Under the pieces are notes generated by a model. The model saw only the letters and a program-made list of their open reading frames with translations. It was not told where the DNA came from and ran no database searches. A stretch of 64,000 bases of DNA from CADCWN01 sp046328475. GTDB taxonomy: Bacteria; Chloroflexota; Chloroflexia; Thermomicrobiales; CADCWN01. The position numbers were made by a program, and so were the translations under genes. Positions 34,561-42,409 of the stretch are shown one piece after another (the first letter of the stretch is position 1; every line of letters starts with the position of its first letter). The stretch covers positions 1-64,000 of the forward strand of contig JAXLWN010000022.1 in the NCBI GenBank assembly GCA_046328475.1, read 5' to 3'.

Positions 34561-35148
34561 TCAGTCGCCCGCCGTTGCCTCGCGCTCGCCGATCAGCAGA
34601 TAGAGCCATGCATTGATCTCTGGTTGCGCCACGACGCGCCAGCCGCTGGCGGCGAGGTCGTCAGCGGCCTCACCGGGCGGGATGCGACGGCTGAGTGGCG
34701 GCCCACCCGCCGGGTGCGGCGTCATGCCCCAGTCGAGCAGCGCCAACCAGCCGCCCGGACGGACCAACTCGCGCAGCATCGCCAGATACGCGCGACGCTC
34801 GGGCACTTCGTGGTAGACCAGCGCAAAAAGCAGGCCATCAAAACTGCCGGGCGGCAGCGCAATCTCGCGTTCCCCCACCAGCAGCGTGCGGATATTGCCC
34901 GACCCCGCCGCACCGGCCCGCTCCTCAACCGCCCGCAACATCGCCGGTTCCACATCGATTGCGTGAACCATGCCCTGCGGCACCCGCTCCGCCAGCGGCA
35001 GCGCAAAATAACCCGGCCCGCACCCCACATCGCCCACCACCGCATCCGGACGCAACGGCAGCACATCCAGAATCGGCCCCGGCGGCATCAATCGGTACCG
35101 CTGCTCACTGACCAACCGCTCCATATGCGCCGGATTAAACCGCTCCAT
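34561..35148 (-). CDS. SAM-dependent methyltransferase
   Basis: The 195-aa class I methyltransferase has motif I VVGDVGCGPGYFALPLAE near residue 40, an acidic end of strand 2 in VHAIDVEPAML, and motif IV SFDGLLFALVYHEVP. The early MERFNPAHMERL is common in UbiE-like small methyltransferases. It is probably cytoplasmic, and the substrate is not predictable. The ATG at 35148 is preferred over an upstream frame from 35232 that lacks similarity. Confidence 0.87.
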   Translation of the reverse strand: MERFNPAHMERLVSEQRYRLMPPGPILDVLPLRPDAVVGDVGCGPGYFALPLAERVPQGMVHAIDVEPAMLRAVEERAGAAGSGNIRTLLVGEREIALPPGSFDGLLFALVYHEVPERRAYLAMLRELVRPGGWLALLDWGMTPHPAGGPPLSRRIPPGEAADDLAASGWRVVAQPEINAWLYLLIGEREATAGD

Positions 35149-35262
35149 CGCAACACCCCTCACGCCCGCCAACCACAACCCAACACCCACCTCAACCGAG
35201 CATAACACGCCGCCACCACCCGCCCCGCCCACCCCTCAAGCCGGATTGATCCGGCGCATTTC

Positions 35263-35288
35263 GTAGCCCGGAGACTTCATCTCCGGGC
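35263..35288. repeat. GTAG-framed hairpin repeat, copy 2
   Basis: The arms GCCCGGAGA and TCTCCGGGC surround a CTTCA loop after GTA. The framing is shared with copy 1 but the arms are different. Confidence 0.65.
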
Positions 35289-35559
35289 GCTCTCCCACAA
35301 GCCACCTGCCTTCTTCTCACCCCCACGCCCCCCAGCAACCCCCACCCTCTCCTCATCGGGGAGGGTCGCCGCCCGCAGGCGGCGGGGTGGAGTCTGCCTA
35401 CCACGCAGCGCAGCGCTCGCCATCCCCACCCACTCTCCCGATCCCCTCTCCTCGCGGGAGAGGGGTGCCGCCCGCAGGCGGCGGGGGTGAGTCCTTCCCA
35501 CTTCAATTGACCCCCACCCCCAACTACGCTACCATCCCCACGCTCACCCATGCCGCCGC

Positions 35560-35592
35560 AAACCTTCGAACCTCGAACTTTGAACTTTGAAC
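35560..35592 (+). repeat. TTCGAACC/TTTGAAC leader array before the deacetylase gene
   Basis: One AACCTTCGAACC unit is followed by two to three TTTGAAC heptamers, 25 nt before the start codon and just ahead of its CCGGAGG site. This is the short version of the leader family, without a facing arm. Confidence 0.75.
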
Positions 35593-35617
35593 CCCGCCCC
35601 CGCCCCCCGGAGGCCCC

Positions 35618-36789
35618 ATGCCCGACCGCACAGCGCTCATCTACGGCGACCCCTACCACCAATACCAGTTCTCCGAGGGCCACCCCTTCAACCCCCTCCG
35701 CCTGCGCCTGGCCGTCGACCTGATCGAAGCCTGCGGCCTGCTCGATCCCGACCACCGCCTGCTCCCCCCGCGCCGCGCCACCGACGCCAAGCTCCTGACC
35801 GTCCACAGCCCCGCCTACGTCGCCGCCGTCCAGGCGCCAGCCGTGGCGAACTCAGCGCCGCCGACGCCGCCCGCTTCGGCCTCGGCACCGACGACGTGCC
35901 GATCTTCCCCGCGATGCACGAAGCCGCCGCAATGCTCGTCGGCGGCTCACTCGTCGCGGCGGAACTGGTGATGAACGGCGAGGTCGATCACGCCTTCAAC
36001 ATCGGCGGCGGGCTCCATCACGCCTTCCGCAGCCTCGCCGCCGGCTTCTGCGTCTACAACGACATCGCCGTCGTCTGCCGCTGGCTGGTCGATCGCCACC
36101 ACGCCCGCGTCCTCTACATTGATAACGATGCTCACCACGGCGACGGCGTGCAGGAACTCTTCTACGACTCGCCCGACGTGCTGACCGTCTCCTTCCACGA
36201 AACCGGGCGCTACCTCTTCCCCGGCACCGGCGCGACCCACGAGCGCGGGCGCGGCGCGGGCTACGGCCACTCCGTCAACATCCCGCTCGACGCCTTCACC
36301 GACGACGCCTCCTGGATCGCCGGGCTAGAGGCGATCCTCCCGCCGCTCGCCCGCGCCTTCCGCCCCGACGTGATCGTCATGCAGAACGGCTGCGACGGCC
36401 ATTGCCTCGACCCCCTCACCCACCTGCACGCCACCACGCGCACCGTCGAGCGCGCCATCGATCTCGTCCACGCCCTGGCGCACGAGCATTGCAACGGCCG
36501 CCTCATCGCGCTCGGCGGCGGCGGCTACGACATCTGGTGCGTCGTCCCGCGCGCCTGGACCCTCGTCTGGGCCACCCTCGGCGGCCAGACCGCCCCCGAC
36601 GACATCCCCCAATCCTGGCTCGACCGCTGGCAGCCCCAGGCCCCCGTCCCCCTCCCCCGCCACATGCGCGACAACCCCGCCGACTACCCCCCCATCCCCC
36701 GCGTCGCCGAAGTAACTGAGAATAATGCGCGCACCTACGACCGCGTCCTCACCTCCTCCCTCCCCTTGCTCGTCGAACGTAAAGCGTAA
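35618..36789 (+). CDS. Histone deacetylase-family protein (AcuC-like), frameshifted near 35837
   Basis: This is a zinc-dependent deacylase of the HDAC/AcuC superfamily, which in bacteria deacetylates proteins such as acetyl-CoA synthetase or hydrolyses acetylpolyamines. The N-terminal part reads HPFNPLRLRLAVDLI and HSPAYVAAVQA. After a one-base loss near 35837 the frame resumes with SRGELSAADAARFGLGTDDV. The active site is complete: GGGLHHA, DNDAHHGDGVQELF with zinc ligands, QNGCDGHCLDPL and ALGGGGYD. The length of about 390 aa is normal. CCGGAGG precedes the ATG at 35618. It stands alone, without acuA or acs nearby. Confidence 0.9.
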
Positions 36790-36858
36790 AGCGTAGAGCG
36801 TGAGACGATCACCGCCCCACGCCCTACGCTCCACGTCTCACGCTCTACGTCCCACGTC
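36777..36858. repeat. GTAAAGC/GTAGAGC heptamers facing TACGCTC units
   Basis: AGCGTAA/AGCGTAG heptamers at the end of the deacetylase gene face ACGCTCC/ACGCTCT heptamers across a 10-nt spacer. This is an inverted arrangement between convergent genes and may terminate both. Confidence 0.75.
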
Positions 36859-38631
36859 CTACCGTTTCTCCGGCAACAACGCCCCCTCCGTGAACACCGA
36901 ATTGGCATTCCAGAGCAGCCACCCCGTCGCCCCATAGTCATACGTCGCCTGAATTTGAGCACGAACCTCATTCGGCCCGTAGTCGATGCCCGGACCGTAG
37001 GTGAAGTCCTGCAACCAGGGCCGGAACTTCGCCTTCCCGTTGGTGATCCGCGAGTCGCCGTGCTGCAAACTCTCCAGAATCACCTCATAGGGATAGTTGT
37101 TCGGGATGTCGTAGCCGAGCGAACCGAGGGCGAAGTGCGACGGGTAGATCATCGGGCAGATGTAATCCACCACCGGCGCGATCTGCTCCAATTGCTGCCC
37201 GATCCCATTGTCGTTCGTATCCCACACCGCAATCCCGAAGATATCAGCCCCGAGCGCCACGCCATACTCGGCCAGCGCGTCGTGCGTCAGTTTCAGGAAA
37301 TTGTGGATCGCCGTTGTCCGCGCGGCGGTGGTGTTCGGCCCCCCCAGATCGATCGCATCCATATCGCCATCGGAGGGGAAGCGCATGTAATCATATTGAA
37401 TCTCATCAAAGCCGAGCGACGCCGCCTCCACGGCGAGATCGGCCTCGTAGCGCCACACCTCCGGGCGCATCGCATTCACCCAGGCGATGCCGTTGTTGTT
37501 CTTCCAGATCTTGCCCGTCTTGCTGTTGCGCACCGCCCACTCGGGCTTCGCGTTCGCCAGCGTCGGGTCCAGCATGCAGACGATCCGCGCGATCGTGTAG
37601 ACATTGTGCTCGCGCAACGTCTTCAGCCGCGCATTGAGATCGTAGCTCGGGTGGACCGCGCCGATCTCGCGGGCCAGCGGCACCTGGCTGTCGTGCAGCA
37701 CCCCGCCCGTCTCGTCTTTGAAATCGATCACCATCGCGTTCAATTCGGTGCGATCGACGAGTGCCAGGATTGCATTGAACTTCTTGTCCTCGATGATCGA
37801 GTCCGGCGTCAGGTAGATCGCCTTCACGACCAGCGGATCGAGCACAAAGTCGATGCGCGGGTCATCGCCCGGCTCCAACCGCCGCGTCTGGTACCCCGAC
37901 GCACGCGCCGCAATCGGCGCATCCTCCGGAATGCCGGAGAGGGTAAACGCCCCATCCTGCCCAGTCGTCGCGGTCGCCCCGGCAACCCCGACCGTCGCGC
38001 CGGGAATCGCGCCGCCCCCCTTCGCCTTCACCGTCCCCGCGATCACGTCCGGGCGCAACTCCAGATCGAGCACCGTCGCCTGCCCAACCTCGACCTCCTT
38101 GCGCGCAAAGCCCGCGCCTTCCACGATCAGGCGCGCATCGGCGGGCACATCCGCCAATGCGTACCAGCCATGTTCGTCGGAGATCGCTTCGGAGGAGGTC
38201 TCATCCTCGCCATTCGTGGCGCGGATCGTGATGCCTTGCAGGGGAGTGTCGGTGTTCTTGCGGCGGAGGGTACCCGAGAGGGTGTTGGGGCGGCAGGTAA
38301 TCTTGAGGTGGCTATCGCCGGGGTTGACTTCGCGCTCGGCGCAGGCATAACCCTGCGGTGCCGCTACGGCCAGTTTCGCCGCCGACCGTCGCGGCGTCAG
38401 GGTGAAACGACCTCCCCCATCGGTCGAAGTGCGCTGGTCGCCATAGCTCACGCGGACATTCGCGAGCGGATCGCCGGTGTAATCGTCGGTCACCGTGCCG
38501 CCGATCGTCGGTCGGAGTAACACGAAGACGATCGCGGCGAGCGCGAGCGCCCCCACCGACATGAAGGCTGGCAGTACCACGCCGCGTCGCCTGCGGCGAC
38601 CGACATAGTAATCGCCACCACCAAAGGCCAT
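36859..38631 (-). CDS. Membrane-anchored DUF4015-type putative glycoside hydrolase with carboxypeptidase-regulatory domains
   Basis: The 590-aa protein has a short basic N-terminus and one membrane helix (residues about 18-41). Three Ig-like carboxypeptidase-regulatory domains follow (about 45-270; GTVTDDYTGDPLANVRVSY is typical). The C-terminal DUF4015 barrel (about 280-585) contains YLTPDSI, ELNAMVIDFKDETG, GFDEIQYDYMRFPSDG and ATGWLLWNANSVF. The acidic residues of the QYDYMRFP motif probably form the active site. It is likely an extracellular glycan hydrolase. GGGAGGGGAAATTCGT precedes the ATG at 38631. The substrate is unknown. Confidence 0.87.
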   Translation of the reverse strand: MAFGGGDYYVGRRRRRGVVLPAFMSVGALALAAIVFVLLRPTIGGTVTDDYTGDPLANVRVSYGDQRTSTDGGGRFTLTPRRSAAKLAVAAPQGYACAEREVNPGDSHLKITCRPNTLSGTLRRKNTDTPLQGITIRATNGEDETSSEAISDEHGWYALADVPADARLIVEGAGFARKEVEVGQATVLDLELRPDVIAGTVKAKGGGAIPGATVGVAGATATTGQDGAFTLSGIPEDAPIAARASGYQTRRLEPGDDPRIDFVLDPLVVKAIYLTPDSIIEDKKFNAILALVDRTELNAMVIDFKDETGGVLHDSQVPLAREIGAVHPSYDLNARLKTLREHNVYTIARIVCMLDPTLANAKPEWAVRNSKTGKIWKNNNGIAWVNAMRPEVWRYEADLAVEAASLGFDEIQYDYMRFPSDGDMDAIDLGGPNTTAARTTAIHNFLKLTHDALAEYGVALGADIFGIAVWDTNDNGIGQQLEQIAPVVDYICPMIYPSHFALGSLGYDIPNNYPYEVILESLQHGDSRITNGKAKFRPWLQDFTYGPGIDYGPNEVRAQIQATYDYGATGWLLWNANSVFTEGALLPEKR

Positions 38632-38718
38632 ACGAATTTCCCCTCCCCACGCGGCTCCGGTGTGCCACCTCGGGTGGTGGCGCACTGGCCGGTGTTCCCC
38701 GCTTCGCCGGGCAGGGTG

Positions 38719-39528
38719 TCAGGCGCGGCTCGCCGCAAGCAGCGGTGCCATCGCGCTGACCAGCACCACACCATCCACCGACCGCACCAGCGGCACGGTC
38801 GTCTCGCGGTCGATCTCGGCGCAGAAGGGGATATCATCCCCCAACCCGATCTGCGCCAGATGCTGCCCGGCGGAGGTGCGGCGAAGAACCTGCTCCCAGT
38901 CGCTCTGCGCGGGTTCCTGGATGCCATCGAGCGAAGCCTGGCGGAGCGTCTCGCTCGCGATTGCCGCGTCGCTGAGTTCGATCGATACACCGGCGAGCGC
39001 GGCTTCGCCGGTGAGTGCAGCGACGATCTGCCCGGCCGCGAGCGTGTCGTCCAGCGCGAAAGCCCGCCCGCCCGCACCCCCACTGCAGACGATCAGGATC
39101 GGCCGACCCAGCTCGCGGGCCTGCTCAAGCGCCGCCCTGGCGACGGTGGCGCTGTTGCGCAGGCAACCGAGCATGACAACCGGCGCGGTGGCGACCGCGC
39201 GAATTGCCGCAGTACCATTCGACGTGCTACAGATCGCCCGGCGTCCGGCGACGACGTCCGAACTGATCTCACGCGGCGAATTACCGAGGTCGAAATCGTC
39301 CGGCCTCAGGCCACCGATCTCGCCCAGCAGCACCGCCGCCGGATCGGCGCGCTTCGCCTCCCGCGCGGCCATCGCGTCGGCGGCGACCGCGACCGCCGCC
39401 GCCCCGCAAGCGAGCAGCGTGGTCAGGGTCGTGGTGGCGCGCAGCACGTCGATCACGACGCAAATGCTGCTCGCCGCCGCCTCGGGCGAGACCAATTGCG
39501 GGAGGAATGCCACGTCGATCCGCGTCAC
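38719..39528 (-). CDS. comB: 2-phosphosulfolactate phosphatase (ComB-like)
   Basis: The 269-aa protein belongs to the ComB family, first known from coenzyme M synthesis, where it dephosphorylates 2-phosphosulfolactate. In bacteria without coenzyme M the role is uncertain. The family pattern is clear: CVVIDVLRATTTLTTLLACG near the N-terminus, then AAVLLGEIGGLRPDDFDLGN, and STSNGTAAIRA. The GTG start at 39528 is chosen because GGAGG lies seven bases upstream. No comA or comC gene is in the window. Confidence 0.88.
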   Translation of the reverse strand: MTRIDVAFLPQLVSPEAAASSICVVIDVLRATTTLTTLLACGAAAVAVAADAMAAREAKRADPAAVLLGEIGGLRPDDFDLGNSPREISSDVVAGRRAICSTSNGTAAIRAVATAPVVMLGCLRNSATVARAALEQARELGRPILIVCSGGAGGRAFALDDTLAAGQIVAALTGEAALAGVSIELSDAAIASETLRQASLDGIQEPAQSDWEQVLRRTSAGQHLAQIGLGDDIPFCAEIDRETTVPLVRSVDGVVLVSAMAPLLAASRA

Positions 39529-39605
39529 GCCATGCCTCCGGAGATGCCGCAAAACAGGGATTGCAGCGAGTATAAACATAAAGTGTACACAGACACGTCA
39601 TCTCG

Positions 39606-39627
39606 TCAAGAACATGTCGGTTCTTGA
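39606..39627. promoter_or_regulatory. Inverted repeat TCAAGAAC-N6-GTTCTTGA, probable operator
   Basis: The arms are perfect over 8 bp with a 6-nt spacer, typical of a dimeric regulator. Further AAGAA/TCAAGAA half-sites lie just downstream. It lies about 80 nt upstream of the comB start on the minus side. Confidence 0.5.
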
Positions 39628-39801
39628 TACAAGAATGTGCGCCATTGTAGCCGAATTGCTCAAGAATTGCGATGCCAAACCCGTTTTTTGGCTTTACAAT
39701 GCCCTCAATGCTGTTCGGGGACGGCGTGGTGCAACGGCAAGAGTTCAGCCTACCGGTGCCGCCCGGCGCGTGTGCTCTTGCATGCGTGATCGCAATCGGT
39801 A

Positions 39802-39846
39802 TGCTATACTCGCCGTACAATTGGAAGTTTCGGAAAAGTCCGAAAC
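39802..39846 (+). promoter_or_regulatory. Extended -10 promoter plus GTTTCGGA-N4-TCCGAAAC operator
   Basis: TG-C-TATACT (39802-39810) is an extended -10 element. A perfect 8-bp inverted repeat with a 4-nt spacer (39827-39846) lies about 20 nt downstream, over the likely transcription start and just before the polyprenyl synthase gene. A repressor bound there would block transcription. Confidence 0.5.
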
Positions 39847-39865
39847 ATGCGGTGCGGGGGATGGA

Positions 39866-40858
39866 ATGGTGAAGGTGCAGGTGCAACTACAGGACATCCT
39901 GGCGATGGTGCAGGATGACCTGGTGCGCGTCGATGCGAGGGTTCGGTCGGCCGCCGACGTCGAATACCCTCTCCTCGCCGCCGTTGTCGGCGACATCATC
40001 GGCGGTGGTGGCAAGCGCCTGCGCCCGGCGCTCATGCTCCTCATCGCCCGCGCGCTCGGCCAGGACCGCGAGCGGACCATTCTCGCCGCCGCCGCCTCCG
40101 AATTGCTCCACACGGCCGGCCTCGTCCACGACGACCTGATCGACGAGGCCAAGGTGCGGCGTGGCAAGCGCACCCTGAACGCCGTCTTCACCCCCGGCAT
40201 CGTCATCCTGGTCGGCGATTACCTCTTCGCCCAGGCCGCGCGCACCGCCGCCGAAACTGGCAGCACCCGCGTGATGGACATCTTCGGCCGCATCCTGGCC
40301 GAGATCACCGATGGCCAACTGCGCGAAATCTTCAAGGCGCACGACCCCGAACAGACCATCGACGACTACGAGCGCCGCATCTACGGCAAGACCGGCTCCC
40401 TCTTCGCCGGGTCGGCCGAAATCGCCGCTGTCCTCAGCGACGCCCCCGAGGAGATGATCGCCGCCGCCCGCGAGTACGCCACCGATCTCGGCATCGCCTT
40501 CCAGATCGTGGACGACGTGCTCGATATCCGCGAGACGAGCGAAACCCTCGGCAAGCCCGCCGGGTCCGACCTGCGCCAGGGCACCGTCACCATGCCGATG
40601 CTCCTCTTCCTCAACAACGGCCACGACCCCGCCTCCACCTCCCGCCTGCGCCACGCCATCGCGGGCCACGAAGTCTCCGAAGCCGACTACGTCGCCGCAA
40701 TCGACGACCTGCGCAGCGCCGACGTCCTCCGCAAGAGCCTCGACGAAGCCATCCGCTACGTCGAACGCGCCAAATCCGCCCTCGACGTCTTCCCCCCCAG
40801 CGAAGAACGCGATCTCCTCCTCGGCCTCGCCGACTTCGTCGTCGAACGCCACCGCTAA
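39866..40858 (+). CDS. Polyprenyl (heptaprenyl/octaprenyl-type) diphosphate synthase
   Basis: The 330-aa trans-prenyltransferase elongates farnesyl or geranylgeranyl diphosphate with isopentenyl diphosphate to make long side chains of menaquinone or ubiquinone. Both aspartate-rich motifs are intact: HDDLIDEA near residue 90 and QIVDDVLDI near residue 220, preceded by GGGGKRLRPAL. Chain length cannot be fixed from sequence, but the form fits HepT/IspB. The ATG at 39866 has GGGGG upstream; a very long upstream extension of the frame is an artefact overlapping comB. A terminator follows. Confidence 0.93.
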   Translation: MVKVQVQLQDILAMVQDDLVRVDARVRSAADVEYPLLAAVVGDIIGGGGKRLRPALMLLIARALGQDRERTILAAAASELLHTAGLVHDDLIDEAKVRRGKRTLNAVFTPGIVILVGDYLFAQAARTAAETGSTRVMDIFGRILAEITDGQLREIFKAHDPEQTIDDYERRIYGKTGSLFAGSAEIAAVLSDAPEEMIAAAREYATDLGIAFQIVDDVLDIRETSETLGKPAGSDLRQGTVTMPMLLFLNNGHDPASTSRLRHAIAGHEVSEADYVAAIDDLRSADVLRKSLDEAIRYVERAKSALDVFPPSEERDLLLGLADFVVERHR

Positions 40859-40880
40859 TCCCCCTCCACCCCGCACCCCC

Positions 40881-40917
40881 AGGCCGGGCTGTCCCGCAGA
40901 CCGCCCGGCCTTTCTTC
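40881..40917 (+). terminator. Rho-independent terminator of the polyprenyl synthase gene
   Basis: An 8-bp perfect stem, GGCCGGGC/GCCCGGCC, has a 13-nt loop and is followed by TTTCTTC. Confidence 0.75.
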
Positions 40918-40963
40918 ACCCCTATCCCTCTCCACCACAAGTCAACACCTGATGCCCACATGT

Positions 40964-41062
40964 GTAGGAGCGACGCGGTGCGTCGCCCGCGCCGCAACGG
41001 CTACCGCCCCGTCATCCTACCCGGTGCCCCAACCACGGTAAAGGCGGGTCTCAGACCCGCCC
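40964..41062. repeat. GTAG-framed hairpin repeats, copies 3 and 4
   Basis: The copy at 40964-40988 has GCGACGC/GCGTCGC arms. The copy at 41038-41062 has GGCGGGTCT/AGACCCGCC arms. Both end in GCCC. Confidence 0.7.
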
Positions 41063-41095
41063 TTGTCGGCAACACCTGCCCCGCATTCCCCCACC

Positions 41096-42172
41096 CATCA
41101 CACCCAATTTCCCTCACCGTGGCACGATTCGCCCCCTTCGGCGGGTCCGGATAGACAGCGGCAAGCCCGACCCCCGGCCGGTCCGCCCCTGCCTCACCCC
41201 ACGGAGGCACACCATGATTCCCGCACTATCACCCGCCCCGGTAGGAGCCCGACCCGCCACCCGTCCCCGGTTGACGTATGATGGGGGTGTAGCAGCAAGG
41301 GAAGCGCCGCCGGATCTGGCATCATGGGAGTGTCGAGCAGCCTGCGAGGTGGGGCATGCGCTTCCCGATACTACCAGATCGAGGCTGCGGGCCGGCGGTC
41401 CTGGCGCACGTGCCAGCACGCGGTGCTGGCGGCGCTGGGGCTGTACGCGCCGTGGCGGCACCTACCGGGCGGGCGGCCAGGCGGTGGCCTGCTTCGCGCC
41501 GCTCTTGGTGGCGAGCAAGCTGGCGCTGGATGCTGCTGACGTGGCGTCCCGGCCTGGCACGCCGCCAACCGCCCGGGCGCGATGCCGAGCCTGCGCCTGC
41601 TGCCGCCCGGCATGGAGGTGCGCTGGCCGGCTGTGCCGGCTGTGGAAGCGCGTGCGCGACCTGGGCTGGCCCGCTGCGCGCGCGAGGCCCGCGCGCTGGT
41701 GCCCTGGGTCGGCCGGCGCTCGCGCAGCGCCTTGCTCGTCGTCTGGTGGGACCACGGCCACCCGTCGCCTGCTGGCGCGCTGGGCCGCGGCTTCCGCCTG
41801 GGCAAGCGCCGCAACCCGCCGCGCCGACCCCCGCCCGCGCGCTCGCCGTCGCCACCCTCTACGCCGTCGCCGTCGGCACCCGCGCCGAGGACGCCGCCTG
41901 GCTCGCCCCGGACGCTCGCCCCACCCCGCCCCACGCCCCCCGCCGCACCCTCAGCCGGCTCACCACCCGCTCTGCCCTTAGCCACTCGCCCTCCACGATC
42001 CCCACCTGTCCCGCAGGATTTTGGGGGGGCCAACCTATCGCCAACCACACACCCTAACACCCACCACCCACGCCAAAATCCCGCATTCCCGCAGGGATTT
42101 TGCCTCGCCCTACCCTGCTCCGAGTGAAGAGGAAGAGGAAGAGTTAAAATGAAAAAACAAACCTACTTTCCC
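41096..42172 (+). mobile_element. Two-copy dispersed element, long copy (A)
   Basis: This copy shares a head (CACCGTGGCACGATTCGCCC at 41115) with an inverted short copy at 54758-55097. A CCCACGGAGG ribosome site plus ATG (41199-41216) is also shared. So is a 147-bp tail (42026-42172) containing GGGGCCAACCTATCG, a CCAAAAT...ATTTTG hairpin, GAGGAAGAGGAAGAGTTAAA and a start reading M-x-KQTYFP. Between head and tail lie about 800 bp with a 255-codon open frame (41214-41981). Protein-like segments are scattered over three frames (for example QHAVLAALGLYAPWRHL and FAPLLVASKLALDAAD), so a decayed gene is likely. No transposase motif was recognised. Mobility is inference. Confidence 0.55.
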
Positions 42173-42409
42173 CTACCCATACCCCACCGACCCACTGACG
42201 CACTGACACACCGACTCGCACCCTCACATTCCTCCCCACCGAACGGCCGATCTGTACATACACCCAATTGGTCGCTATACTGGCCCCAGCGAATACGGGT
42301 GGCACCGCCCACCCACCATCGGAACCAGCGGGGAACATCGACCCAGCCAGCGTTGCAGGCAGACTGCCGCACATACGGCCAAGCAACGATTCGGTGAGGG
42401 GAGCAGGCA
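42173..42409. other. Leader of the secreted propeller gene
   Basis: After the element A tail, GCACTGACACACCGACTC-like degenerate heptamers run to about 42225. A promoter lies at 42253-42281. The M-x-KQTYFP frame could extend to 42397 (82 codons), but its remainder has no match in the other copy. Confidence 0.5.
42253..42281 (+). promoter_or_regulatory. Sigma-70-like promoter for the secreted propeller gene
   Basis: The -35 box is TGTACA and the -10 box is TATACT, with a 17-nt spacer, about 130 nt before the ATG at 42410. Confidence 0.5.

Larger units (their letters stand above)
35149..35617. other. Divergent gap with several dispersed hairpin repeats
   Basis: No gene is seen. A GTAG-framed hairpin lies at 35263-35288. 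Two copies of a CTCTCCTC...GCCGCCCGCAGGCGG element lie at about 35340-35395 and 35443-35495. CTTCGAACC and TTTGAAC units (35560-35592) end 25 nt before the deacetylase start. Confidence 0.7.
39529..39865. other. Divergent comB / polyprenyl synthase regulatory gap
   Basis: This AT-richer region has two perfect 8-bp inverted repeats and an extended -10 promoter for the rightward gene, listed separately. Several partial TCAAGAA motifs occur around 39606-39670. No gene is seen. Confidence 0.6.
40859..41095. other. Gap with terminator and two hairpin repeats
   Basis: After the terminator at 40881, two GTAG-framed hairpins lie at 40964-40988 and 41038-41062. No coding region is seen. Confidence 0.6.

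Noticed and set aside
38660..40858. Polyprenyl synthase extended upstream over comB
   Set aside because: The extension has no family similarity, overlaps a real gene on the other strand and lacks a ribosome site. The ATG at 39866 has one and matches the family start.
41214..41981. Element A interior as a transposase gene
   Set aside because: No DDE, HUH or serine recombinase motif can be seen in any frame, and the composition is Ala/Arg/Pro-rich. It is left as an unknown or decayed cargo.
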